This document shows, in pieces, positions 15,998 through 25,027 of a DNA stretch of 64,000 bases; within the stretch, counting starts at the first letter, position 1; every line of letters begins with the position of its first letter. A model generated the notes under the pieces. The model saw nothing but the letters and a program-made list of their open reading frames with translations, searched no databases and was not told the origin of the DNA. Location of the stretch: NCBI RefSeq assembly GCF_003675325.1, contig NZ_CP033073.1, positions 3,782,001 to 3,846,000 on the forward strand. The letters run 5' to 3'. Source of the DNA: Streptomyces dangxiongensis. GTDB taxonomy: Bacteria > Actinomycetota > Actinomycetes > Streptomycetales > Streptomycetaceae. Position numbers and translations under genes: made by a program.

Positions 15998-16163
15998 AGA
16001 CCCCCGAGCCGTCGCGGTCGCCGTCGGCCGCTCTCGCTCCGTGCCGCGGGCGGACGTACGCTGGTCGGCACCGGAAGCAAGTCGCGCGGCGACCGTGACG
16101 GTGCCGTTCCCGGCGTACGACGGAAAACGGACGGCCGGAGCCGTCCGGGACGGGATCGCACGT

Positions 16164-16637
16164 ATGGACACGAACGGTTGGCCCGCCGCGGACGGTTTCC
16201 CGGGCGGGGCGAACACGTACCGGATGCCTCTCCCCCGGCTGAGTCTCACCCCCGACGCCGGCCACGGCCCGCTGCACGGCGCCTGGTGGCCCCGCTGTGA
16301 CGCGCTCGAACTCGAACTTCCCTCACTGCTCGGCGCGTTGGGACACCGACTCGGCACGGTCGTCGGCGTCACCGTGGACACCGCCGCCTGGCCCGACGTC
16401 CCGCGTACGGTGCCGGCGCCCGGCCATGTCATCGAGGTGTTCCTGTCGGCCGTCGACATCGAGGCGCACACCATCACCCTGGACTGCGGTCCCCTGGGGC
16501 GCCGGGAGCTGCTGGTCGTCCCGCCGGGCGAACCCGCGGGCGCGGCGAGCTGGTTGCTGACCACCGCTTCCGATCCGGGCAACGCCCTGTCGGCCCCGCA
16601 CATGCTGGCGCTCGCCCAGGCCAACTGGGAGCGCTGA
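16164..16637 (+). CDS. DUF5994 family protein
   Basis: 157 residues from the ATG at 16164 (GGGAT upstream); the frame stays open to 16041 but that part looks non-coding. It begins with LPRLSLTPDAG-type and GPLHGAWWPRCDALELELPSL segments, typical of DUF5994, a soluble family confined to actinobacteria with no known activity. It stands alone and converges on the membrane gene at 16703. Confidence 0.8.
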   Translation: MDTNGWPAADGFPGGANTYRMPLPRLSLTPDAGHGPLHGAWWPRCDALELELPSLLGALGHRLGTVVGVTVDTAAWPDVPRTVPAPGHVIEVFLSAVDIEAHTITLDCGPLGRRELLVVPPGEPAGAASWLLTTASDPGNALSAPHMLALAQANWER

Positions 16638-16702
16638 GGGGCGGGCCCGGCCGGGCCGACAACTCGTCCCCGATCAGCGGACGTCGGTGCCGGCCGACGG
16701 CT

Positions 16703-17107
16703 TCAGGCCGCCGGGTGGCCCTCGTCCCGCCGCACGGCGCGGACCGCGGTGGTCACGACGGCGGTCCCCGCGAGGCTGCCCAGCATGACCAGGGTGACGC
16801 CGACCATGAAGAGGCCGGTGGAGTCGTCCGACCAGTCGAGGTAGGCGGCCGCGGTCAGCCCGGCCGTGGTGCCGAGAACCGCGCCCGCGACATGTCCACG
16901 GGCCGCCGCCCGGCCCACCGACAGCAGCAGGGTCAGCACCAGCCCCGCCACCTGCCAGACCGCGTACGGCCCGGTCGTCGTACCGTCGGCGCGCACGTCG
17001 TGATTCCGGTCCCAGCCCAGCCAGGCGGCCCACGCGGCCGACGCCGCCGCGGCCGTCACGAGGAGGGGCAGGAGCCGGCGAACGGGTGTGTGCGGTCTCT
17101 GTCGCAT
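16703..17107 (-). CDS. Small four-helix membrane protein of unknown function
   Basis: 134 residues from the ATG at 17107 (CGAGG upstream). Four hydrophobic segments are visible: LLPLLVTAAAASAAWAAWL, VWQVAGLVLTLLLSV, AGAVLGTTAGLTAAAYL and GLFMVGVTLVMLGSLAG. The ends are charged (MRQRPHTPVRR and VRRDEGHPAA). No family is recognised. It is divergent from ctaD, with a 244-bp gap that would hold both promoters. Confidence 0.75.
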   Translation of the reverse strand: MRQRPHTPVRRLLPLLVTAAAASAAWAAWLGWDRNHDVRADGTTTGPYAVWQVAGLVLTLLLSVGRAAARGHVAGAVLGTTAGLTAAAYLDWSDDSTGLFMVGVTLVMLGSLAGTAVVTTAVRAVRRDEGHPAA

Positions 17108-17351
17108 GATTCCAGCCTCGCGGCCCGCCCGGTCACCGGACAGAGCACGGATACTCAGGCCCGTCTGAGCATCCCTGCCCCACAAGACCCGGGCGCACGG
17201 CCGTCACCGCTGCTCCATCCGTGTGTATCCGTCATCCGATCGGCCGAGCGCGAGGCGCCCAGGGCGTCCGGTCCGGGCTCGCACGGCGAGGATGGCGGGT
17301 GACTGCCGCCAAGGCGTGGGCGGACGGCGAGCATCGGGAGACAGACGACTT

Positions 17352-19076
17352 GTGAGCATCCTCAACGAACCCCAGGACGGAGCCGCGGCCGCTGAGGACT
17401 CGTACGAGAACGAGCTGCCGGTCAGGCCCAAGCAGCCCGGCAACGTCGTGGTGAAGTGGCTGACGACCACCGACCACAAGACGATCGGCACGCTGTACCT
17501 GTCGACGTCGTTCTTGTTCTTCCTGTTCGGCGGCCTGCTGGCGCTGGTCATGCGCGCCGAGCTGGCCCGCCCGGGCCTCCAGGTCATCTCCAAGGAGCAG
17601 TACAACCAGTTCGTCACGATGCACGGCACCGTGATGCTGCTGATGTTCGCCACCCCGCTGTTCGCCGGCTTCACGAACTGGATCATGCCGCTCCAGATCG
17701 GCGCGCCCGACGTGGCGTTCCCCCGGCTGAACATGTTCGCCTACTGGCTCTACCTGCTCGGCTCGTCCATCGCGGTCGGCGGCTTCCTCACCCCACAGGG
17801 CTCGGCCGACTTCGGCTGGTTCGCCTACACCCCGCTGTCCGACGCCGTCCGCACCCCCGGGCTCGGCGCCGACCTGTGGATCATGGGTCTGGCCTTCTCC
17901 GGCTTCGGCACCATCCTCGGCGCCGTCAACTTCATCACCACGATCATCTGCATGCGGGCCCCGGGCATGACCATGTTCCGCATGCCGATCTTCACCTGGA
18001 ACGTGCTCCTGACCGGCGTCCTGGTCCTGCTGGCCTTCCCGGTGCTGGCCGCCGCCCTGTTCGCCCTGGAGGCGGACCGCAAGTTCGGTGCCCACGTCTT
18101 CGACGCGGCCAACGGCGGCCCGCTGCTGTGGCAGCACCTCTTCTGGTTCTTCGGCCATCCGGAGGTGTACATCATCGCCCTGCCGTTCTTCGGCATCGTC
18201 ACCGAGGTCATCCCCGTGTTCAGCCGCAAGCCGATCTTCGGCTACATGGGGCTGGTGGCGGCCACCATCGCGATCGCGGGTCTGTCGGTGACGGTGTGGG
18301 CGCACCACATGTTCGTCACCGGCGCGGTGCTGTTGCCGTTCTTCTCGTTCATGACCTTCCTGATCGCCGTCCCGACCGGGGTGAAGTTCTTCAACTGGAT
18401 CGGCACGATGTGGAAGGGGAGTCTCTCCTTCGAGACGCCGATGCTGTGGGCGACGGGCTTCCTCGTCACGTTCCTCTTCGGCGGCCTGACCGGCATCATC
18501 CTGGCCTCGCCGCCGATGGACTTCCACGTCTCCGACTCGTACTTCGTGGTGGCGCACTTCCACTACGTCGTGTTCGGCACGGTCGTCTTCGCCATGTTCA
18601 CCGGCTTCCACTTCTGGTGGCCGAAGTTCACCGGCAAGATGCTGGACGAACGCCTGGGCAAGATGTGCTTCTGGACGCTGTTCGTCGGCTTCCACGGCAC
18701 CTTCCTGGTCCAGCACTGGCTGGGCGCCGAGGGCATGCCGCGCCGGTACGCCGACTACCTGGCGGCCGACGGCTTCACCGCCCTGAACACGGTCTCGACG
18801 ATCAGCGCGTTCCTGCTGGGCCTGTCGATGCTGCCGTTCCTGTACAACGTGTGGAAGACGGCCAAGTACGGCAAGCCGGTCGGCGTGGACGACCCGTGGG
18901 GCTACGGCCGCTCGCTGGAGTGGGCGACCTCCTGCCCGCCGCCGCGGCACAACTTCGTCACCCTGCCCCGGATCCGCAGCGAGTCCCCGGCGTTCGACCT
19001 GCACCACCCCGACATCGCGTTGTCGGAGCACGAGAGCGCCGGGTACCCCGCGACGACCGACCGGGGTCACGGGTGA
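17352..19076 (+). CDS. ctaD: Cytochrome c oxidase subunit I (aa3 type)
   Basis: 574 residues. The GTG at 17352 gives the usual N-terminus of the actinobacterial protein, and GGGAGAC lies upstream. Twelve membrane helices are expected. Ligands are visible: the heme a His in VTMHGTVM, the CuB/Tyr crosslink motif [13 protein letters not shown], the CuB His pair WAHHMF, and the heme a3/a His pair [10 protein letters not shown]. It is the catalytic, proton-pumping subunit of the terminal oxidase. It lies away from any subunit II/III or bc1 genes, so it is probably a second, stand-alone copy, as several Streptomyces have. It is coupled to the next small membrane gene by a GTGA overlap. Confidence 0.96.
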   Translation: MSILNEPQDGAAAAEDSYENELPVRPKQPGNVVVKWLTTTDHKTIGTLYLSTSFLFFLFGGLLALVMRAELARPGLQVISKEQYNQFVTMHGTVMLLMFATPLFAGFTNWIMPLQIGAPDVAFPRLNMFAYWLYLLGSSIAVGGFLTPQGSADFGWFAYTPLSDAVRTPGLGADLWIMGLAFSGFGTILGAVNFITTIICMRAPGMTMFRMPIFTWNVLLTGVLVLLAFPVLAAALFALEADRKFGAHVFDAANGGPLLWQHLFWFFGHPEVYIIALPFFGIVTEVIPVFSRKPIFGYMGLVAATIAIAGLSVTVWAHHMFVTGAVLLPFFSFMTFLIAVPTGVKFFNWIGTMWKGSLSFETPMLWATGFLVTFLFGGLTGIILASPPMDFHVSDSYFVVAHFHYVVFGTVVFAMFTGFHFWWPKFTGKMLDERLGKMCFWTLFVGFHGTFLVQHWLGAEGMPRRYADYLAADGFTALNTVSTISAFLLGLSMLPFLYNVWKTAKYGKPVGVDDPWGYGRSLEWATSCPPPRHNFVTLPRIRSESPAFDLHHPDIALSEHESAGYPATTDRGHG

Positions 19077-19423
19077 ACGGACTGCCGAAGCAGGGGGCGG
19101 GCACCGGCGGCGACCTCGGCAACGAGGTGGAGGGGTACCTGCTGTGGCAGGCCAGGGTCGCCGAGGCCGAGCGGCGGGCGCGGGAGTTCACCGGGTCCCT
19201 GGAGTGGCTGACGACGGCGCAGCGTGAGGAGATCGAGCGGCGGTACGCCGCCGACAGCCTGCGCCGGGCCCGCGCGGACCTCGAACGCGTCGCGGCCCGG
19301 TGCATGTCGCTGCGCGCCGAGTACGAGCAGCGCTACGGGGAGCTGCGGCGGCGCTGCCTGGCCATGACACTGGCCGTCTGCGCCGGCCTGACCACGGTGG
19401 CCACGCTGCTGCTGGTCCTCTGA
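19073..19423 (+). CDS. Small coiled-coil protein with C-terminal membrane helix, coupled to ctaD
   Basis: 116 residues. The GTG at 19073 overlaps the ctaD stop (GTGA). Residues 15-90 are strongly helical and charged ([34 protein letters not shown]). A single C-terminal helix, [21 protein letters not shown], would anchor it with the coil in the cytoplasm. No known oxidase subunit matches. Co-translation with ctaD suggests an accessory or assembly role, but this is inference. Confidence 0.75.
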   Translation: MNGLPKQGAGTGGDLGNEVEGYLLWQARVAEAERRAREFTGSLEWLTTAQREEIERRYAADSLRRARADLERVAARCMSLRAEYEQRYGELRRRCLAMTLAVCAGLTTVATLLLVL

Positions 19424-19445
19424 CACCGGACACCCGGCGGACGCG

Positions 19446-20732
19446 TCACGTCCCGGACGGTTCGGTGCCCGCCGGGGCGCCCACTCCCCCGTGCTCCCTC
19501 GCGCCGGGGACCGGTACGACCCGGCGCAGGTCGGGGACGCCGGACATGACCGCGGCGCTCAGCACGATCCACGCCACGCCGCACCACAGCACCGCCTCCG
19601 GCCCGGTCCGGTCCGCCACCGGGCCGGCCCACCAGTACCCGAGCGTCATGGAGCTGACCGTGGCCACCCCGTCGTAGGCGCTCACCCGGGAGAGGGCGTC
19701 CGCGGGGACCTGGGTCTGGAGGCTGCTGGTCCACAGCACGTGCAACAGCGCGAAGCCACCGCCGGACAGGGCCGCGCCCGCCATCAGCAGGGGGACCGGC
19801 ACGTGCAGGGCCATCAGCGCGGCGAACACCCCCAGCCCGAAGGTGCAGAACACCGAGGCCAGCAGCGGCCGGGCGAAGGACAGGCGCATGGCGACGAGCC
19901 CGCCGAGCACGGCCCCCGCGCCCTCCGCGGCCAGCACCAGACCCCACTGGGAGGCGCCGTGGCGGGCGCCCACCAGGGACACGCCGAGCACCATCGCCGG
20001 GCACAGCACCAGCGCGGTGGACAGCGACGTGTACACCAGCAGGGACCACAGCCAGGTGCGGGAGCTGAACTCCCGCCAGCCCTGGAGGAGCTGGTGGTGC
20101 ACGGGCGTCGCCTGCCCGTCCTCCGCGTCCGCCGTCGTGGGCCGCGCCCGGACGGCGAGCAGCAGCAGGGCGCTGACCACGAAGGTGGCGGCGTCGATCG
20201 TGATCACCCAGTGCGGTTCGGTCACCGTGACCAGCAGGCCCGCGAGGGCCGGGCCGGCCAGCGAACCGACCGAGTTCAGCGTGGTGTTGAGCGCGTTGGC
20301 CTCCTGGAGCCGCGCGCCGGGGACGACCTCGGGAATGAAGCCGTAGAGCGCGGGGAGGAAGAAGGACGCGGCGACGGAGCGCAGGACGACGAAGAGCACG
20401 AAGCCGGCGAGCGGGAGCTGGGTGGTCAGCAGCAGGATCACCACGGCGGCGTCCAGCGCGGCCCGTACCAGGTCGCTGCCGATCATGGTGGCGCGGCGCC
20501 CCCACCGGTCCGCCAGGGTTCCGCCGAGGAGCAGGAACACGATGAGCGGCGCGGTCTGCGCGCCCATCACCCAGCCGATCTCGTCGGTGCCGCCCCCGGT
20601 GCCGAGGATGGCGAACGCCAGGGCGACCGGCATCATGCTGCTGCCGAGCACCGAGGTGGCCTGGGCGAGGAACAGCAGCCGGGGATCGCGCTCACGCAGG
20701 AGTGAGAAGCGCTCCGCGAACGAGACCGCCAT
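19446..20732 (-). CDS. MFS transporter (EntS-like drug/siderophore exporter type)
   Basis: 428 residues, ATG at 20732 behind GAGGAGGGCGG. The frame shows about 12 hydrophobic helices and the MFS loop GGTLADRWGRRATMIGSDL between helices 2 and 3. The pattern DPRLLFLAQATSVLGSSMMPVALAFAIL fits the EntS/macrolide-efflux branch. It exports small molecules in exchange for protons. It diverges from the free carrier-protein gene at 20860, which is at the edge of the biosynthetic cluster, so it is a candidate product exporter or self-resistance gene (inference). Confidence 0.88.
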   Translation of the reverse strand: MAVSFAERFSLLRERDPRLLFLAQATSVLGSSMMPVALAFAILGTGGGTDEIGWVMGAQTAPLIVFLLLGGTLADRWGRRATMIGSDLVRAALDAAVVILLLTTQLPLAGFVLFVVLRSVAASFFLPALYGFIPEVVPGARLQEANALNTTLNSVGSLAGPALAGLLVTVTEPHWVITIDAATFVVSALLLLAVRARPTTADAEDGQATPVHHQLLQGWREFSSRTWLWSLLVYTSLSTALVLCPAMVLGVSLVGARHGASQWGLVLAAEGAGAVLGGLVAMRLSFARPLLASVFCTFGLGVFAALMALHVPVPLLMAGAALSGGGFALLHVLWTSSLQTQVPADALSRVSAYDGVATVSSMTLGYWWAGPVADRTGPEAVLWCGVAWIVLSAAVMSGVPDLRRVVPVPGAREHGGVGAPAGTEPSGT

Positions 20733-20859
20733 GTTCCGCCCTCCTCAGCTCCCCCGGGGCGGGTTCCCGCCCGTCTCCCACGTCACGGCGACCACCCTAG
20801 GTGGCCGGGTCCCCGGCGGGAAGGGACGGCCCTGGACGCCGTGGGCTATGTTGCTGGCC

Positions 20860-21159
20860 ATGGCAGACGTGCAACCGCTCCCGGAAGGCGCCGACGACGC
20901 GGCGGACGCCCTCGCGTCCCGTCTCGCGGAGGCCTGGCACGCGACGTTCGGTGTACTGCCGGACGACGACAGCAACTTCTACGACCTCGGCGGGGAGTCC
21001 ATCGACGCGGCGCGGATCGCCACCGCCACGGCCCGGGCCCTGCCGGAGGTGGAGGACCTGGACGTCCACCTCATGACCGCGCTGCTCAACGAGGCCCGGC
21101 TGGCCGACGTCGTGCGCTCCGGCCGGGAGTTCATCGCGCGCGCCGCCAACGGCTCTTGA
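20860..21159 (+). CDS. Free-standing peptidyl carrier protein
   Basis: 99 residues from the ATG at 20860; an in-frame ATG at 20848 is possible. No clear ribosome site is seen for either, so the message may be leaderless. The phosphopantetheine site is DSNFYDLGGESIDAARI, with Ser in G-G-E-S-I, the NRPS carrier pattern. It is convergent with the condensation-like gene (stops 8 bp apart) and divergent from the MFS exporter. With two free condensation enzymes and a PPTase in the cluster, it is likely the amino-acyl carrier for an amide-forming step. No dedicated NRPS adenylation enzyme is seen besides the ligase at 25122-27311. Confidence 0.86.
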   Translation: MADVQPLPEGADDAADALASRLAEAWHATFGVLPDDDSNFYDLGGESIDAARIATATARALPEVEDLDVHLMTALLNEARLADVVRSGREFIARAANGS

Positions 21160-21166
21160 TGAACTG

Positions 21167-22420
21167 TCAGGGACGGCCGGCGGGCGGCTGCCGCAGTTCT
21201 CTCAGCAGCGCGTCCGTGAACGCCTCGCACCACTCGGGGCTGTAGCTCTCCCGGTCGTACTGCACCAGCAGGCACGGCTCCTCGTCGTCGAGCCTTACGT
21301 CGACGTCCAGTTGGCCGCAGCCGACGAGGATCTGGGCGTCGTCGGGGTACGGGTCGAATTCCGTGAGGGACAGTGATCCGGCGGACACCGTGTGGGAGCG
21401 TGGGCTCACCCCGACCGTCAGGGGGGCCACGCGGTCCCGGCCGACCCCCATCTCCGCCGCCAGCATCGCGGCGATCTCCTCGAACTCCACGCCCTGGTGG
21501 GCCATGCCCTCCCGCAGGCCCCGGCGGACCTGGGCGAGGACGCCGTCCGCTCCGTGCGGTGCCGCGGCGCCCACCCGGATCAGCAGTGCCTGGGCCAGCG
21601 GGCCGACCGCGTCGGAGTCCATCCGGTGGGCCGCCATGGTGGCGACCACCAGGTCCCGCGCGCCGGACAGGGCCAGTGCCGTCCCGGCCGCCGCGGCGAT
21701 GATCCGGACGACCGGGGTGCAGCGGGCCGCGCGGGCGTGGGCCCGTACCGTCGCGGCGAACCCGGCGTCCAGGGTGCGGCGCACTTCCGCGCCCCGGGGT
21801 GTCCAGTCGTCCTCGGGGCGCGCGTCCCCCAGCCGGACAGTGGGGCAGGCGGACAATTCCGCGCGCCAGAATTCCAGGTCGTCCGCGCGCCGGCGCACCC
21901 GCATCCCGACCAGCTCGGAATACCGCCGAGCGGGCGGCAGCGGCCTTTCGGTGCGCCAGGCCTCTGCGATGTCGGCGACCACCTGGTGCAGGGAATACAG
22001 ATCCATCACCAGGCGGTGGAAATACAGCAGGAGCAGCGCCTGGCCATCGGCCATCAGCAGAAGACGCGCTCGGGCCGGTGCCTCACCGGTGAACGGGAAG
22101 ACCTCCCCGGAGAGTTCCTCCACGCGCTGCCGCAGAGCGGGCAGATCGGCGTCGGCGAAGGACAGTTCCGGGTGGCGCAGCACGCGGACCCGGTGGTGGG
22201 GGGCCGGCCCGGTGTGCAGTGTCTCGCCCTCGGCGCGGAACCCGGTGCGGAGCACTTCGTGGCGGGCGAAGGCCCGCTCGACGGCACGGCTCAGCCGGTC
22301 CGGGTCCACGTCACCGCGCACCCGGAGCGCGATACCCGTGTGCAGGACGGGGTATCCCCGCACCACGCGTTCCGCTTCCCACATCCGCGACTGGTGCGCC
22401 GTCAGCGTCTCCTGGTGCAT
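21167..22420 (-). CDS. Stand-alone condensation-domain protein with altered active-site motif
   Basis: 417 residues. The ATG at 22420 follows GGAGGTGGGGGG. The fold is that of an NRPS condensation domain (LTAHQSRMWEAERVVRGYPV near the start, RHEVLRTGF). The HHxxxDG catalytic motif reads HRLVMDLYS: the first His and the Asp remain, but the second, catalytic His is Arg and the Gly is Leu. The intact motif in the sister protein at 22722-24134 makes the contrast clear. It may therefore be non-catalytic (a partner or gatekeeper) or use other chemistry. It lies downstream of the tiny peptide gene, separated from it by a strong hairpin, so its expression depends on read-through or translational control. 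Confidence 0.82.
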   Translation of the reverse strand: MHQETLTAHQSRMWEAERVVRGYPVLHTGIALRVRGDVDPDRLSRAVERAFARHEVLRTGFRAEGETLHTGPAPHHRVRVLRHPELSFADADLPALRQRVEELSGEVFPFTGEAPARARLLLMADGQALLLLYFHRLVMDLYSLHQVVADIAEAWRTERPLPPARRYSELVGMRVRRRADDLEFWRAELSACPTVRLGDARPEDDWTPRGAEVRRTLDAGFAATVRAHARAARCTPVVRIIAAAAGTALALSGARDLVVATMAAHRMDSDAVGPLAQALLIRVGAAAPHGADGVLAQVRRGLREGMAHQGVEFEEIAAMLAAEMGVGRDRVAPLTVGVSPRSHTVSAGSLSLTEFDPYPDDAQILVGCGQLDVDVRLDDEEPCLLVQYDRESYSPEWCEAFTDALLRELRQPPAGRP

Positions 22421-22443
22421 GCCCCCCACCTCCGGCAACGGAC

Positions 22444-22475
22444 GTGCCGCCCGGAGAACAGTCTCCGGGCGGCAC
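22444..22475 (-). terminator. Strong hairpin between the peptide gene and the condensation gene (terminator/attenuator)
   Basis: GTGCCGCCCGGAGA-(4-base loop)-TCTCCGGGCGGCAC is a perfect 14-bp stem. It starts 20 bases after the stop of the 24-residue peptide gene and ends 24 bases before the start of the next gene. No T-run follows. This is the arrangement of partial terminators between precursor-peptide genes and their modification genes. Confidence 0.8.
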
Positions 22476-22494
22476 ATGTCGTGTGGCTACCGCC

Positions 22495-22569
22495 TCACTT
22501 GGCGGCGACCTGCTTCTTGAGCTTCTCGATGTCCGCGAGCGTGGCGCTGACGGAGTTGACCTTCGTCAT
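22495..22569 (-). CDS. Tiny peptide gene (24 aa), possible precursor or scaffold peptide
   Basis: The product reads MTKVNSVSATLADIEKLK followed by KQVAAK (24 residues; an ATG two codons earlier would give 26). GGAG lies six bases before the ATG at 22569. The peptide is hydrophilic and likely helical in its second half (LADIEKLKKQVA), with four Lys, no Cys and no export signal. Three things argue it is real: a good -35/-10 promoter 56-84 bases upstream, a proper ribosome site, and a 14-bp hairpin directly after the stop. It sits between two condensation-domain genes in the cluster. It could be a ribosomal scaffold on which the product is built, a leader-type peptide, or a regulatory peptide. 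I do not recognise its family. Confidence 0.62.
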   Translation of the reverse strand: MTKVNSVSATLADIEKLKKQVAAK

Positions 22570-22624
22570 ATCCATCTCCAATCCGTGAGGGGTCGGGACC
22601 GGCCGTGGACGACGGCCCGGGGGA

Positions 22625-22653
22625 ATCCTCGCATCGGGCCCGAAGGGAGTCAA
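22625..22653 (-). promoter_or_regulatory. Candidate sigma-70-type promoter for the peptide gene
   Basis: On the minus strand TTGACT (22653-22648), a 17-base spacer and GAGGAT (22630-22625) match the Streptomyces housekeeping pattern TTGAC-N17-TAGGAT well. The predicted transcript would start near 22617 and carry a leader of about 48 bases. It is one of the best promoter matches I found in the cluster. Confidence 0.65.
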
Positions 22654-22721
22654 CGCCCTTGAGGTAAAGGCCATTTCAGGACAACGAAGTGGTTCTGACC
22701 GGAGTCGGCGGCCGAAAAGGT

Positions 22722-24134
22722 TCAGGCGGCGAGGAGCTGTTGGGCGGCCGTGCGGAATGCGCCGGCCACCCGCGCGAGACGTACCGCGTGGTGGTATTGC
22801 TCGTCGTACCAGAGGGAACCGGTGATTTCGCCGCCCGCCATCTCCACAGCGGCGTACAGACTCCGCGCGCACTGGAGTGCCTGGCGCCGGCCGGTGAAAC
22901 GCAGTCCGTGGTCCGGCGGTTCGTACGTCAGATTCTCCGCCGAGAGTTCCGGCCCGAACGGCGGCACCGCGCCCGCGCGGCCGGCGCGCCCCGCCCCGCC
23001 CGTCATCCGGAACTCCAAGTGCGACAGGGCGGTGCGGTAGACCGCCTCCGTCCCGGCACCCTCCCCGTCCGTGTGGCCCACCACGGCACCGAGCGGAAGG
23101 TCGACACGGTCCCAGGCGTCCAGCACCGCCCCGCCCACGTGCCGGGCCAGACCGGGCAGGTCCCGGTCGCCGAGGTCCAGCGGCACGGGCACCACGTTGC
23201 ACAGCAGGCCGACCGCGTGGCGCGCCTCGGGGGTCGTACGGCCGTGCATGTACACGGACGCCACCAGCCGGTCCCGGCCGTACTCGTCGGCCACCGCCCG
23301 CGCCAGCAGGGCCAGCAGCGTGTTGTGCGGCGTGGTCCGCTGCTCGCGGCACCACCCGAGCAGGCCCTCGGTGTGCCCGGCGGACAGTGCCAGCGGTACG
23401 CCGGCGAACCGTGCCCGGTCGGACACCTCCGCGCCCGGCCGGGCGGGCAGCGGCTCCCGCGCGCCGTGGGCCGCCAGGGTCCGCGCGAGGGCGGCGGCCC
23501 GGGCCCGGCGGTCCGCGCGGGACGGCTCGGACTGCTCCCGGCGGATCAGGTCCACGTAGCCGAACGGGGCGGGCCGGCCGGCCGGGGCGTGCCGCTCGGC
23601 GCCGGTCCGGGCGGCGTAGGCGGCGGCGAGGTCCCGGCGGAACACGTCGTGGCTGGTGCCGTCCACGACGAGGTGGTGGAACTGCGCCACCAGGACGTGC
23701 TCCCCGTCGGGCGACCGCAGCAGCGTCGTACGGGCCATGCGGTCCGTCAGGTCCAGCCGCCGCGCCAGCGTGCGCCGCACCCCGGCCCGTACGCCGTCCG
23801 CGCCGGCCGGTACGACATGCAGGGCGCCCGGGGCTGACCGCAGCCGCTGGCCGGGCCAGGTGGCGTCCGCGCCGGGACCCGCGTCGCCGGCCAGGTGCAG
23901 CCGCAGCGCCTCGTGCCGGGTCTCCACCTCGGCCAGCGCCTCCCGCAGGGCCCCGGTGTCGAGGCGCCCCCGCAGCAGCAGGACCTCCGGGGACTCCAGC
24001 GGGGTGGAGTCCCCGGTGTGGCTGCGTGTCCAGTGCCAGCACCAGTCCTGCCGCGAGGAGGCCGGCAGGGCACCGCGCTCCGGCATCCGGACGCCGCCGG
24101 GGGACACGGCGGCCGATCGGCCGGGAGCGCTCAT
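22722..24134 (-). CDS. Stand-alone condensation-domain enzyme
   Basis: 470 residues, ATG at 24134 overlapping the glycosyltransferase stop (ATGA). It has the condensation-domain layout with the intact catalytic motif HHLVVDGTS, plus RHEALRLHL early and VGLLCNVVPVPLDL in the latch region (like the usual G-x-x-x-N-T-x-P). It should form an amide or ester between a carrier-bound acyl group and a nucleophile. Its partners could be the free PCP (20860-21159), the ACP at 34466-34717, or the tiny peptide encoded next. It is translated together with the GT2 gene, tying it to the aminobenzoate-sugar intermediate. Confidence 0.88.
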   Translation of the reverse strand: MSAPGRSAAVSPGGVRMPERGALPASSRQDWCWHWTRSHTGDSTPLESPEVLLLRGRLDTGALREALAEVETRHEALRLHLAGDAGPGADATWPGQRLRSAPGALHVVPAGADGVRAGVRRTLARRLDLTDRMARTTLLRSPDGEHVLVAQFHHLVVDGTSHDVFRRDLAAAYAARTGAERHAPAGRPAPFGYVDLIRREQSEPSRADRRARAAALARTLAAHGAREPLPARPGAEVSDRARFAGVPLALSAGHTEGLLGWCREQRTTPHNTLLALLARAVADEYGRDRLVASVYMHGRTTPEARHAVGLLCNVVPVPLDLGDRDLPGLARHVGGAVLDAWDRVDLPLGAVVGHTDGEGAGTEAVYRTALSHLEFRMTGGAGRAGRAGAVPPFGPELSAENLTYEPPDHGLRFTGRRQALQCARSLYAAVEMAGGEITGSLWYDEQYHHAVRLARVAGAFRTAAQQLLAA

Positions 24135-25027
24135 GAGGGGGTGCTTCCTTCCAGCGTGCGAAGAGCTTCGAGATAGCGGTCCGGGGTCCCCGAGGGGCCG
24201 AGCAGTGCCGCCAGGGCCCGGACCGCGGGCTCGGGGTGCTTGTCGGTGAACCGGGCGAGGGTCCGGGCGTGCTGCTCCCAGCGGTCGGGCCGCTCATGGG
24301 TCAGATGCACGCCCGGAGCGTCCGGTGCGAGGCGCATGCGCGTGCCGAGGGACCACAGCCGGCGGCCCAGTTCCAGATCCTCGCACCCCCAGGTGGTGCC
24401 GAACCCCTCGTCGTAGCCGCCCGACCGCCGCCACAGGGCCCGCGGCATCGAGGTGTTGGCGCCGATGCACACGAGCCAGGGCGCCACCGCCGGTGCTCGG
24501 CCCTCGGCCATGGCCGCGACGAGCCGCTCCAGGGCCGTCACCACCGTACGGCCGAACCGGCCCGCGGCCACGGCCTCGTACGGGGCCCGCCGCACCCCGG
24601 GTTCGGTGCTCGCCAGCAGCCGGCGCGCACCGGGGAGGTCCCGTACCGGGCCGTGCACGCAGGCGTCCGCGTCCCGGTGGTGGGCGGCGACGTGCGCGGC
24701 CACCGCGGTGGGCGGCAGCAGGATGTCGTCGTCCAGGAAGAGCAGCAGATCGCCCACCGCGACCGCGGCGCCGGCGTTGCGGGCCGCCGCCCGGCCCCGG
24801 CCGGGGCCGCGTACGGCGCGCACGGGGAGGGACGGCCGGCCGGCGGCTTCCGCGACGACCCGCTCCGTCGCGTCCGGCGTCCCGTCCCGCGGTGGCGCGG
24901 CGTCGTTGACGACGACCACGTCCACCGGCACCGGACAGCTCTGGTCCGCCAGGCAGGCCAGCGTCAGCCGCAGACTGCCGGCCTTGTCGCGGGTCGGGAC
25001 GACCACGCTCACGCGCTCGGGTGTCAT
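24131..25027 (-). CDS. GT2-family glycosyltransferase (MitB-like candidate)
   Basis: 298 residues, ATG at 25027. It has the GT-A fold: VSVVVPTRDKAGSLRLTLACL at the start, DVVVVNDAAPP, a metal-binding D-D-D in LLLFLDDDILLP, and ED in WGCEDLELGRR as the likely base/acceptor region. In mitomycin and pactamycin pathways, a GT of this class adds N-acetylglucosamine to an aminobenzoate held on an ACP. The same cluster encodes an AHBA pathway, a ligase, an ACP and a PIG-L deacetylase, so that role is the best guess. It overlaps both the condensation gene downstream and a 33-codon frame upstream. The donor sugar and acceptor are not proven by sequence. Confidence 0.85.
   Translation of the reverse strand: MTPERVSVVVPTRDKAGSLRLTLACLADQSCPVPVDVVVVNDAAPPRDGTPDATERVVAEAAGRPSLPVRAVRGPGRGRAAARNAGAAVAVGDLLLFLDDDILLPPTAVAAHVAAHHRDADACVHGPVRDLPGARRLLASTEPGVRRAPYEAVAAGRFGRTVVTALERLVAAMAEGRAPAVAPWLVCIGANTSMPRALWRRSGGYDEGFGTTWGCEDLELGRRLWSLGTRMRLAPDAPGVHLTHERPDRWEQHARTLARFTDKHPEPAVRALAALLGPSGTPDRYLEALRTLEGSTPS

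Noticed and set aside
16650..16666. GGCCCGGCCGGGCC palindrome between convergent genes
   Set aside because: Simple G/C palindromes of this size are common by chance here; not strong enough to call a terminator.
22495..24297. 600-codon minus-strand frame covering the second condensation gene
   Set aside because: Out of frame with the condensation motifs; only its last 24-26 codons, with their own promoter and ribosome site, are accepted as the tiny peptide gene.
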